A model generated the notes under the pieces. That model was not told the DNA's origin. It made no database searches and worked only from the letters and a program-made list of their open reading frames with translations. From the NCBI GenBank assembly GCA_025350365.1, contig JANXXY010000448.1, forward strand, positions 1-11,246: a stretch of DNA of 11,246 nt, in the 5' to 3' direction. The first letter of the stretch is position 1; each line of letters opens with the position of its first letter. Of the stretch, positions 1 to 5,569 are shown piece by piece. A program made the position numbers and the translations under genes. The DNA comes from Bacteroidales bacterium (GTDB lineage: Bacteria > Bacteroidota > Bacteroidia > Bacteroidales > JAAUTT01).

Positions 1-1
1 C

Positions 2-937
2 TTTGACAAAGTTAGGACAAGTTTTAAAGTATGGATATTAAAATCTTTCACGTTTTTTACTGCAAGTATAGTAATTTCGATTCTATACTACATTGTTTTT
101 TCGTATTTCTTTGATTCACCAAAAGAGAAATCCTTAATTCGTGAGAAGAGTCAACTGCTTTTGCAATATGAAATTATGGGCAAAAAGCTTGATCAGGTGC
201 AATTGGTTCTTAATGATATTCAACAGCGTGATGATAACATATACAGAACCATTTTCGAGGCCGAGCCTATTTCAAAGTCTGTTAGACAGGCTGGGTTTGG
301 AGGTATAAACAGGTATGATGAGCTGGAGAAAAATACCAGTTCCGAATTGGTTGTCAATACCGCCCGAAAGATTGATATTATATCCAAGAGGTTGTACATT
401 CAGTCCAAATCCTATGACGAAATCATTGAAAAGGCCTTAAATAAAGAGGTTATGCTTAAATGCCTGCCTCTTATAATGCCTATTTCGAATAAGGATCTTA
501 CACGAACAGCATCAGGCTACGGGTGGCGTATTCACCCAATTTACAAAATAAGGAAGTTCCACGAAGGAATGGACTTTACTGCACCTACCGGGACTGATAT
601 TTATGCCACGGCCGATGGAATAGTTTCGGAAGTTGAAAAAAACCCTTATGGACAAGGTTATGGGAACATGATTATGATTGATCATGGGTTTGGATATAAA
701 ACTTTATATGGTCACATGGATTCATTTAATGCTAAGCTTGGCCAAAAAGTGAAACGTGGAGATGTAATTGGATATGTTGGAAGTACAGGACTATCAACTG
801 CTCCCCATTTGCATTACGAAGTGCGTAAAAGTGGTAAAGCCCAGAATCCTGCATATTTCTATGCAAATGATTTAACTCCATCTGAATTTGATCAGATGAT
901 TGAAATTTCGAGCCGAAGCGGACAAACTTTCGACTAA
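2..937 (+). CDS. M23-family membrane-anchored metallopeptidase (5' end outside window)
   Basis: A zinc metallopeptidase of the M23 (LytM/lysostaphin) family, expected to cut peptide cross-links of peptidoglycan on the outer face of the inner membrane. Counting the codon at 2-4 as residue 1, a hydrophobic transmembrane segment lies at about residues 11-37, followed by a charged, helical, probably coiled-coil linker (about 40-75) and a C-terminal M23 domain (about 170-285). The visible zinc ligands are H187 and D191 (HEGMD) and H271 (HLH motif). H238 (LYGHM) and H269 are the expected catalytic histidines, so the active site looks intact. The frame is open to the left edge and the membrane anchor lies upstream of the first in-window start-like codon (TTG at 161), so the real start is before the window, probably only 10-25 codons away. 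It is followed 47 bases later by the MerR gene in the same direction. M23 identity is secure; the cellular role (cell shape or division) is inferred. Confidence 0.93.
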   Translation, partial: FDKVRTSFKVWILKSFTFFTASIVISILYYIVFSYFFDSPKEKSLIREKSQLLLQYEIMGKKLDQVQLVLNDIQQRDDNIYRTIFEAEPISKSVRQAGFGGINRYDELEKNTSSELVVNTARKIDIISKRLYIQSKSYDEIIEKALNKEVMLKCLPLIMPISNKDLTRTASGYGWRIHPIYKIRKFHEGMDFTAPTGTDIYATADGIVSEVEKNPYGQGYGNMIMIDHGFGYKTLYGHMDSFNAKLGQKVKRGDVIGYVGSTGLSTAPHLHYEVRKSGKAQNPAYFYANDLTPSEFDQMIEISSRSGQTFD

Positions 938-984
938 TTGTTATTGGTACTTCAAATACTATATTTTATATATTTTCCCTAAGT

Positions 985-1326
985 ATGCCTTATTTAGAAA
1001 GAAAAGTAGAAAAACTTTATTATACCATCGGAGAGGTAGCCGCAATGTTTGATGTAAAAACTTCTCTTATTCGTTTTTGGGAAAAGGAATTTGACATTAT
1101 TAAACCTAAAAAAAATAAAAAAGGCAATCGTTTCTTTACTAAAGAAGACATCGAGAATTTTCATCTTATTTACCATTTGGTCAGAGATCGAGGGATGACT
1201 CTCAAAGGTGTGCAGATGAAATTAAAGGATAACCGGGAGGATGTGGAGAATAATTTCGAGATTGTAAAAACTCTTCAGGAAGTAAAAAAAGCATTGCTTG
1301 AGCTTAAACAACAAATGGATTCGTGA
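985..1326 (+). CDS. MerR-family helix-turn-helix regulator
   Basis: A 113-residue DNA-binding protein of the MerR superfamily. The N-terminal winged helix-turn-helix spans about residues 11-80: YYTIGEVAAMFDV forms the first helices, SLIRFWEKEF the recognition region, and a lysine-rich wing follows at about 41-50. The C-terminal part (about 85-112) is a short amphipathic helix fit for antiparallel dimerisation. There is no cysteine-based metal site and no effector domain, so this is the short form whose ligand, if any, is unknown. ATG at 985 is chosen because the HTH begins a few residues later. It lies between the M23 peptidase and nif3 with short gaps (47 and 21 bases), so co-transcription is likely. 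From memory, this order recurs in Bacteroidota; the target genes are unknown. Confidence 0.88.
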   Translation: MPYLERKVEKLYYTIGEVAAMFDVKTSLIRFWEKEFDIIKPKKNKKGNRFFTKEDIENFHLIYHLVRDRGMTLKGVQMKLKDNREDVENNFEIVKTLQEVKKALLELKQQMDS

Positions 1327-1347
1327 CAATTCTTTTTTCGTTTTAAA

Positions 1348-2445
1348 ATGACAACAGTTAGGGAAGTTATTCAAATTATCGAAGATTTTGCACCTCCATG
1401 CTATCAGGAATCATACGACAACAGCGGAATGCAGATTGGCGATGCAAGTTGCACGCTTACTGGCATTTTGTTATGCATTGATGTAACGGAAGATGTTGTT
1501 ATGGAGGCAATAATGATTGGCGCAAATCTGATTATTTCGCATCACCCGTTAATTTTTGGAGGAATCAAGCGACTTTCAGGCAGCAACTATATTGAAAAAA
1601 CGATTATAAAGGCTATAAAATATGACATATCAATTTATTCGTGTCATACCAATATCGATAATGTTTCTCTTGGCGTAAGCTTTAAAATGGGTGAGAAAAT
1701 AGGACTTACCAGGATGCAGGTATTGCGCCCTTTAACGAGTAACTTATGCAAACTGGTGACCTTTGTTCCAAATAGTCATGCTGATATCGTGCGAAAGGCG
1801 ATTTTTGAAGCCGGAGCCGGACATATAGGGAATTACGATTGCTGCAGTTACAATCTGGCTGGCGAGGGAACTTTCAGGGCACTGGAATCGGCTAATCCTT
1901 TTGTGGGTGAGAAGAACATACTTCATAAAGAACCTGAAATTCGGATGGAAACTATTTTTCCTAAGTTTCTTGAAAATACAATTGTTTCTGCATTGCTTAA
2001 AGTTCATCCTTATGAGGAAGTTGCCTATGATATTTATCCGTTAATCAACCAACAAAAAAATGCCGGTGCGGGAGTTATTGGTGAATTTGAAAAGCCGATG
2101 GAAACAATTGGTTTTTTGCAAAGCCTTAAAACGATTTTTGGTATTCCGGTTATTAGACATACCGAAATTATTAATGAAAATATATTGAAAGTGGCATTAT
2201 GCGGGGGAAGCGGAAGTTTTCTATTGCCCGATGCGAAAAAAGTACATGCGGATGCTTATGTTACATCCGATTTTAAATATCATCAGTTTTTCGATGCTGA
2301 AAGGTTGATTCTTATTGCTGATATTGGCCATTATGAAAGCGAACAATTTACTCTTGAAATATTTTATGATTTACTTGTAAAAAATTTCTCTAATTTTGCA
2401 ATTCATTTTACAAAAGTAAAAACTAATCCAATAAATTATTTCTAA
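1348..2445 (+). CDS. Nif3-like dinuclear metal center protein with PII-like insert
   Basis: A member of the Nif3/YbgI/YqfO family, which forms hexameric toroids with a two-metal site in each subunit. It has been annotated as a GTP cyclohydrolase I type 2 homolog, but the physiological reaction is unsettled. Metal-binding residues are visible in both halves: H65-H66 (ISHHPLIFGG), H100 and D104 (CHTNID) in the N-terminal half, and H328 with E332 (GHYESE) in the C-terminal half. The 365-residue length fits the long form (about 370 residues), in which a CutA/PII-like domain is inserted between the halves. Here it spans about residues 130-235, including GAGHIGNYDCCSY and the KVHPYEEVAYD motif. The start 21 bases after the MerR stop places the conserved N-terminal helix correctly. 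It ends 3 bases before the zinc-ribbon gene, so the two are almost certainly translated from one mRNA and may work together; that last point is inference. Confidence 0.92.
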   Translation: MTTVREVIQIIEDFAPPCYQESYDNSGMQIGDASCTLTGILLCIDVTEDVVMEAIMIGANLIISHHPLIFGGIKRLSGSNYIEKTIIKAIKYDISIYSCHTNIDNVSLGVSFKMGEKIGLTRMQVLRPLTSNLCKLVTFVPNSHADIVRKAIFEAGAGHIGNYDCCSYNLAGEGTFRALESANPFVGEKNILHKEPEIRMETIFPKFLENTIVSALLKVHPYEEVAYDIYPLINQQKNAGAGVIGEFEKPMETIGFLQSLKTIFGIPVIRHTEIINENILKVALCGGSGSFLLPDAKKVHADAYVTSDFKYHQFFDAERLILIADIGHYESEQFTLEIFYDLLVKNFSNFAIHFTKVKTNPINYF

Positions 2446-2448
2446 AAT

Positions 2449-3213
2449 ATGACATCGGACAAAAACAAAGCAACAGAAGTTTCAGAATATTCCATCGAAG
2501 ATAAACTCAAAGCATTATTTCAACTTCAGAAGGTTCATTCCGGAATTGATAAAATTAAAATTTTACGTGGTGAATTACCTTTGGAAGTACAGGATTTAGA
2601 AGATGAAATTGCTGGATTAGAGACTCGTGTTCAAAATTATCAGGACGAAAATAAAACACTTGATACGGCTGTTAACAATAAAAAGAATGAGATTGCAAAT
2701 GCTAACGAGTTGATTAAGAAATATGCTGATCAACAAAATAATGTTAGAAACAATCGGGAATTTGATTCTTTATCGAAGGAGGTTGAATTTCAGAAACTTG
2801 AAATTGAATTGTGCGAAAAACGTATCAGGGAGTTTACCGTGCAGGTAAATGAGAAAAAACAGGCTATCGATCAGGCTAAGAAATTACTTGACGAGCGAAT
2901 TCAAGATTTGAACAACAAGAAAAAGGAATTGGAAGATATTGTTTCTGATACCCAAAAAGAAGAAGAAGCCTTAATTAATAAATCGCACGATATTGAAAAA
3001 GTGATTGAAGCAAGATTATTAAACGCGTATAAACGCATTCGAACCAATGCACGTAATGGATTAGCAGTGGCAACGGTTGAGCGCGATGCATGCGGTGGTT
3101 GTTTTAATAAAATTCCACCTCAACGCCAGCTCGATATTAAAAGTCGAAAAAAAATTATTGTTTGTGAGTATTGTGGCCGTATTTTGGTTGATGATATTGA
3201 TGCTGTTAATTAA
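2449..3213 (+). CDS. Coiled-coil C4-type zinc ribbon protein
   Basis: A 254-residue protein with a long, highly charged N-terminal helical hairpin, probably an antiparallel coiled coil (about residues 20-190), and a C-terminal zinc ribbon formed by C215/C218 (ACGGC) and C239/C242 (CEYCG). This is the layout of the bacterial C4-type zinc ribbon family (zf-RING_7; related to Helicobacter HP0958/FlgZ and Chlamydia CT398). Members bind nucleic acid or partner proteins, but a general biochemical function is not established. No signal peptide or membrane segment is visible, so it is cytoplasmic. The ATG sits only 3 bases after the nif3 stop, implying tight coupling with that gene. The first 14 or so residues are poorly ordered in composition, yet no better start is apparent. 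An intrinsic terminator follows about 20 bases after the stop. Confidence 0.88.
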   Translation: MTSDKNKATEVSEYSIEDKLKALFQLQKVHSGIDKIKILRGELPLEVQDLEDEIAGLETRVQNYQDENKTLDTAVNNKKNEIANANELIKKYADQQNNVRNNREFDSLSKEVEFQKLEIELCEKRIREFTVQVNEKKQAIDQAKKLLDERIQDLNNKKKELEDIVSDTQKEEEALINKSHDIEKVIEARLLNAYKRIRTNARNGLAVATVERDACGGCFNKIPPQRQLDIKSRKKIIVCEYCGRILVDDIDAVN

Positions 3214-3233
3214 AAATAACATAACTTTTAATT

Positions 3234-3267
3234 AAAAACCGACTCAGTTCTCAGGGTCGGTTTTTTT
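3234..3267 (+). terminator. Intrinsic terminator of the M23-merR-nif3-zinc ribbon unit
   Basis: The left arm AAAAACCGAC (3234-3243) pairs perfectly with GTCGGTTTTT (3256-3265) across a 12-base loop, and the T-run continues to 3267. The A-rich left side means it could also work on the opposite strand. It stands about 20 bases after the zinc-ribbon stop and before the sigma factor promoter, so it separates the housekeeping unit from the uptake locus. Confidence 0.9.
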
Positions 3268-3300
3268 ATTTTCTTAAACCATGAAGTTGTTTACTTATCG

Positions 3301-3308
3301 TATATTTG
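3301..3308 (+). promoter_or_regulatory. Probable -7 promoter element for the sigma factor gene
   Basis: TATATTTG matches the Bacteroidota housekeeping -7 consensus TAnnTTTG at all six fixed positions. It lies just after a terminator and 30 bases before the sigma factor ATG, which would give a leader of about 25 bases. No convincing -33 TTTG is seen at the usual distance upstream; the nearest TTG (3287-3289) is too close. A match of this length can occur by chance in AT-rich DNA, so the call relies mainly on position. Confidence 0.55.
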
Positions 3309-3338
3309 AAGTCCAAAACTAACTGACGATAGAATTTA

Positions 3339-3902
3339 ATGAGCATAAATATTGATGTATGCTGGAAAAGAATACAATGTGGAGAAGAAAAGGCATTAAA
3401 AGAGCTTTTTGATGAAACCGCAGCATCATTATGTCGTTATGCATTTCAAATTACGGGAGATTTATTTCTTGCCGAGGAAACGATTCAGGATGTGTTTGTT
3501 AGGTTATGGGAACATCGAAGATCAATCATCATACAAGGTTCAGCTAAAGCATATTTATACCAGGCGGTTCACAACGAATCGGTAAATTCTGTTGTAAAGC
3601 AAAGAACATTAAAGAATTCAGTTAGTGAGATTGTATCTGATGAGTCGTGGCAAATGATTGAAGACAATTACCAAGTAGATGATTTTGTAATAGAGCATCT
3701 TGAGGCAGAGGATACGGGTAGAATAATAGATCAGATTATTGGCGAATTACCATCACAAAGCAGGCAGATATTTATATTAAGTCGGTTCGATAATAAAAGT
3801 AATCTCGAAATAGCAAGCCTGCTTAATGTCTCCGTAAGTACAGTTAAAACACAGATTTATAGAGCTGTTGATAAAATAAGGGCAGGATTATTAAAGAAGT
3901 AA
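3339..3902 (+). CDS. ECF-type RNA polymerase sigma factor (FecI-like, Bacteroidota SusC/D-associated)
   Basis: A 187-residue sigma-70 family protein with only regions 2 and 4, the hallmark of extracytoplasmic function sigma factors. Region 2 covers about residues 20-90 and includes AEETIQDVFVRLWEHR, the core-binding and -10 recognition helices. Region 4 covers about 128-182, with ELPSQSRQIF and the helix-turn-helix around SNLEIASLLNVSVSTVKTQI. It should direct RNA polymerase to the susC promoter and perhaps its own. The next gene in the same direction is a FecR-type anti-sigma factor, followed by an STN-bearing SusC, the standard trans-envelope signalling set. ATG at 3339 gives the normal family length. 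The spacing is unusual: 386 bases separate this gene from fecR, where such pairs are usually close. Confidence 0.93.
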   Translation: MSINIDVCWKRIQCGEEKALKELFDETAASLCRYAFQITGDLFLAEETIQDVFVRLWEHRRSIIIQGSAKAYLYQAVHNESVNSVVKQRTLKNSVSEIVSDESWQMIEDNYQVDDFVIEHLEAEDTGRIIDQIIGELPSQSRQIFILSRFDNKSNLEIASLLNVSVSTVKTQIYRAVDKIRAGLLKK

Positions 3903-3903
3903 C

Positions 3904-3935
3904 CAGCAACCGGCCTCACTATTTAGGGTGTGCTG
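3904..3935 (+). terminator. Weak hairpin right after the sigma factor stop; possible attenuator
   Basis: CAGCAACC (3904-3911) can pair with GGT-G-TGCTG (3927-3935), giving 8 base pairs with one bulged G and a 15-base loop, followed by TTTAAAT. The T-tract is short, so this would be a leaky terminator at best. Its place immediately after the sigma gene could reduce read-through into fecR. No strength calculation was possible. Confidence 0.25.
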
Positions 3936-4034
3936 TTTAAATCTTATGCATTTGAATTATAATATCATAAAGGCATATTTTATTGAATTAAATACATGAA
4001 TTTTAATCACTTATTAACGGGAACCTTGTATTTT

Positions 4035-4156
4035 AATCCCATAGGGATTTTATGTTTATAGAAATAATATTTGTATACAACGCTGTCCGACCCCGCCAGG
4101 GGTAGAATATTCTTTTCCTGTTTCATTTTCTATAAACATTCGACCTCTCTGAGGTC
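4035..4156. repeat. Composite palindromic intergenic repeat (three hairpins plus 13-base inverted arms)
   Basis: Three compact hairpins occur within 122 bases: AATCCC/GGGATT with loop ATA (4035-4049), ACCCC/GGGGT with loop GCCA (4090-4103), and GACCTC/GAGGTC with loop TCT (4142-4156). Between the outer two lies a perfect 13-base inverted repeat, ATGTTTATAGAAA (4052-4064) and TTTCTATAAACAT (4127-4139), bracketing the central hairpin. The whole unit is therefore roughly mirror-symmetric: hairpin, arm, hairpin, arm, hairpin. I recall similar hairpin plus GTTTATAG modules scattered between genes in Bacteroidota genomes, but cannot verify copy number here. No coding capacity is seen, so if mobile it would depend on a transposase elsewhere. 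Confidence 0.65.
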
Positions 4157-4288
4157 ATTTTGTACGTTAAAATCATTAGCCCTTAGGTTTAAAAACTTAA
4201 TCAGCAAGCCCTACTTTTCTAAAATATTTTTTAATCTTTTGTAGTCTCTACTCAAAAAAATCTTGTCTTATCTTTTAGAAGAAGCATT

Positions 4289-5434
4289 ATGAATACCGGA
4301 AAAGATATACCAGACGATATTAAATTACTAATTTCCAGTAGCCTTAACAGGGAAATTGAAAAGAACGATGCTGTGCGATTACAACATTGGCTTGATGAAA
4401 GTGATTGGAATAAGAAATATGTAAATAAACTGAAATCATCATGGGTTTTGGCCGGAAAATCATCTCAAGGCAAAAAGGATTTTTCAGCTCTAACATGGGA
4501 TATTATTGAGTCGCGTATTCACAGAAAAAACGTTTTATCCGTTGAACCAGTAAAATCCAAAGTCTCATTTGTTCGATTAATGCGGATTGCAGCTACATGG
4601 ATTTTACTTTTTTCGTTGGGTGGAATTTGTACATGGTGGTTTTTTGGCAGATCACATAAAATAGAATTGGCAACAACCGAAATAGTAGCTCCTTTGGGCG
4701 CCAAAAGTATGGTTAAAATGCCCGACGGTACTACAATATGGTTAAATGCGGGAAGTAAACTGATTTATAAAAACGATTTTAATCAAAACGATCGCCATGT
4801 TATATTGACAGGCGAAGCGTTTTTTAGTGTTGCAACTAATAAAGAAAAACCATTTATAGTTCATGCAGCCGATGTTATTGTTAGGGCATACGGTACTAAG
4901 TTTGACGTGAAGGCTTATCCCGACGAAGAAACAGTGACAGCAACATTACAAGAGGGAAAAATAGATGTTCAATTCACTGGAAAGTTAGCAGATAATAATA
5001 ATATTGTGTTAGCGCCAAATCAAAAAGTGGTGATGCACAGAAGTGTAATTTTACCTAAAAATGAAAAAACTAAAATTGCACAAAAATCTGCTAAAATAGA
5101 GGTAATATCGCCGCGTATAGCTCTCGAAAAAAATATCGACACCAATTTATATACCTCCTGGAAGAGTGAAAGATGGACTATTGAAAGTATTCCTTTAGAG
5201 ACTTTAGCCCCTGTGCTTGAACGCAGGTTTAATAAAAAGCTTTTCTTCAAAAACCCCGAACTAAAAGGTTATAAATTTACTGGGACAATTGAAAACGAAA
5301 CTACAGAACAGATTATGGCAGCGCTACAAATGACAGCGCCTCTGGATTATAAGATTGGAAAAGATACCATTGTACTCATTCTTAATCCGAAGCTTATGGA
5401 TCGTTTTAAGCATATCATTACAACTAAAAGATAA
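4289..5434 (+). CDS. FecR-type anti-sigma factor
   Basis: A 381-residue inner-membrane anti-sigma factor that should hold the upstream ECF sigma factor and receive the signal from the SusC STN domain in the periplasm. The cytoplasmic N-terminal part (about residues 1-95) is predicted to bind sigma. A single transmembrane segment lies at about 97-118 (tryptophan- and glycine-rich). The periplasmic FecR domain (about 128-225) contains the typical APLGAKSMVKMPDGTTIWLN stretch and GEAFFSV. The C-terminal DUF4974 domain (about 290-367) begins at WKSERWTIESIPLETLAPVL. ATG at 4289 gives the normal length for the Bacteroidota form; a purine-rich AGAAGAAG lies just upstream. It is intact. The large gap before it and the 135-base leader after it suggest that it may be expressed separately from sigma. 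Confidence 0.94.
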   Translation: MNTGKDIPDDIKLLISSSLNREIEKNDAVRLQHWLDESDWNKKYVNKLKSSWVLAGKSSQGKKDFSALTWDIIESRIHRKNVLSVEPVKSKVSFVRLMRIAATWILLFSLGGICTWWFFGRSHKIELATTEIVAPLGAKSMVKMPDGTTIWLNAGSKLIYKNDFNQNDRHVILTGEAFFSVATNKEKPFIVHAADVIVRAYGTKFDVKAYPDEETVTATLQEGKIDVQFTGKLADNNNIVLAPNQKVVMHRSVILPKNEKTKIAQKSAKIEVISPRIALEKNIDTNLYTSWKSERWTIESIPLETLAPVLERRFNKKLFFKNPELKGYKFTGTIENETTEQIMAALQMTAPLDYKIGKDTIVLILNPKLMDRFKHIITTKR

Positions 5435-5453
5435 AATATAACTCAATAAAAAT

Positions 5454-5494
5454 AGGAGGATGTGAATGAAAAAAAAATGAAGTTAAAAAAATAG
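5454..5494 (+). promoter_or_regulatory. Strong Shine-Dalgarno plus two overlapping micro-ORFs in the susC leader
   Basis: AGGAGG (5454-5459) is followed after 6 bases by ATG at 5466, opening MKKK-stop (5466-5480) through a run of nine A. A second micro-ORF, MKLKK-stop (5477-5494), starts on ATG at 5477 and overlaps the first stop as ATGA. A perfect AGGAGG at ideal spacing is unusual in Bacteroidota, whose genes mostly lack it, and no full gene uses it here. It may be a leader peptide that controls downstream folding or translation, or a chance match in purine-rich DNA. Confidence 0.4.
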
Positions 5495-5519
5495 GGAGCA
5501 GTTCGTACCTACCCCCTAT
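5491..5519 (+). promoter_or_regulatory. Imperfect hairpin in the susC leader
   Basis: ATAGGG (5491-5496) pairs with CCCTAT (5514-5519). After an A/C mismatch the stem continues with G5498-C5512, a C/A mismatch, then A5500-T5510 and G5501-C5509, closing a 7-base loop. No T-run follows, so it is not an ordinary terminator. It begins inside the stop codon of the second micro-ORF and ends 50 bases before the susC ATG, so ribosomes on the micro-ORFs would meet its base. A role in attenuation, mRNA stability or small-RNA pairing is inferred. Confidence 0.4.
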
Positions 5520-5569
5520 CAGCAATTCTTTTGAAAGACCATTAGTTAATAATCTAACACTACAAATGT

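Larger units (their letters stand above)
3903..4288. other. 386-base noncoding gap between sigma factor and fecR
   Basis: No convincing gene is present on either strand. The longest ATG frame noted (3946-3999, 17 codons) lacks any recognisable feature. The left third is very AT-rich and starts with a weak hairpin (3904-3935). The middle holds a composite hairpin repeat (4035-4156). The right part (4157-4288) is AT-rich, with only a poor -7-like sequence (TATCTTTT, 4269-4276) too close to the fecR ATG to be trusted. Sigma/anti-sigma pairs normally sit much closer, so the extra length may come from insertion of the repeat; this is inference. Confidence 0.7.

Noticed and set aside
161..163. TTG as the start codon of the M23 peptidase gene
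   Set aside because: The frame is open to position 2 and encodes a transmembrane segment and linker typical of the family, so the real start lies outside the window.
969..976. TATATTTT as a promoter -7 element for the merR gene
   Set aside because: It lacks the final G of TAnnTTTG, would leave almost no leader before ATG 985, and lies in an AT-rich spacer where such matches are common.
1744..2007. Antisense 87-codon open frame within nif3
   Set aside because: It is fully covered by well-conserved nif3 coding sequence, has no recognisable domain, and is best explained as a shadow frame.
3946..3999. Small gene of 17 codons after the sigma factor
   Set aside because: No ribosome binding signal, no recognisable motif, and its length is expected by chance in AT-rich noncoding DNA.
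4090..4156. Start of a CRISPR array from repeated hairpins
   Set aside because: The hairpins differ in sequence and spacing and there are no identical direct repeats with spacers.
4269..4276. TATCTTTT as the fecR promoter -7 element
   Set aside because: One fixed base differs from the consensus, the nearest upstream TTTG (4238-4241) is 27 bases away, and the resulting leader would be only about 6 bases.
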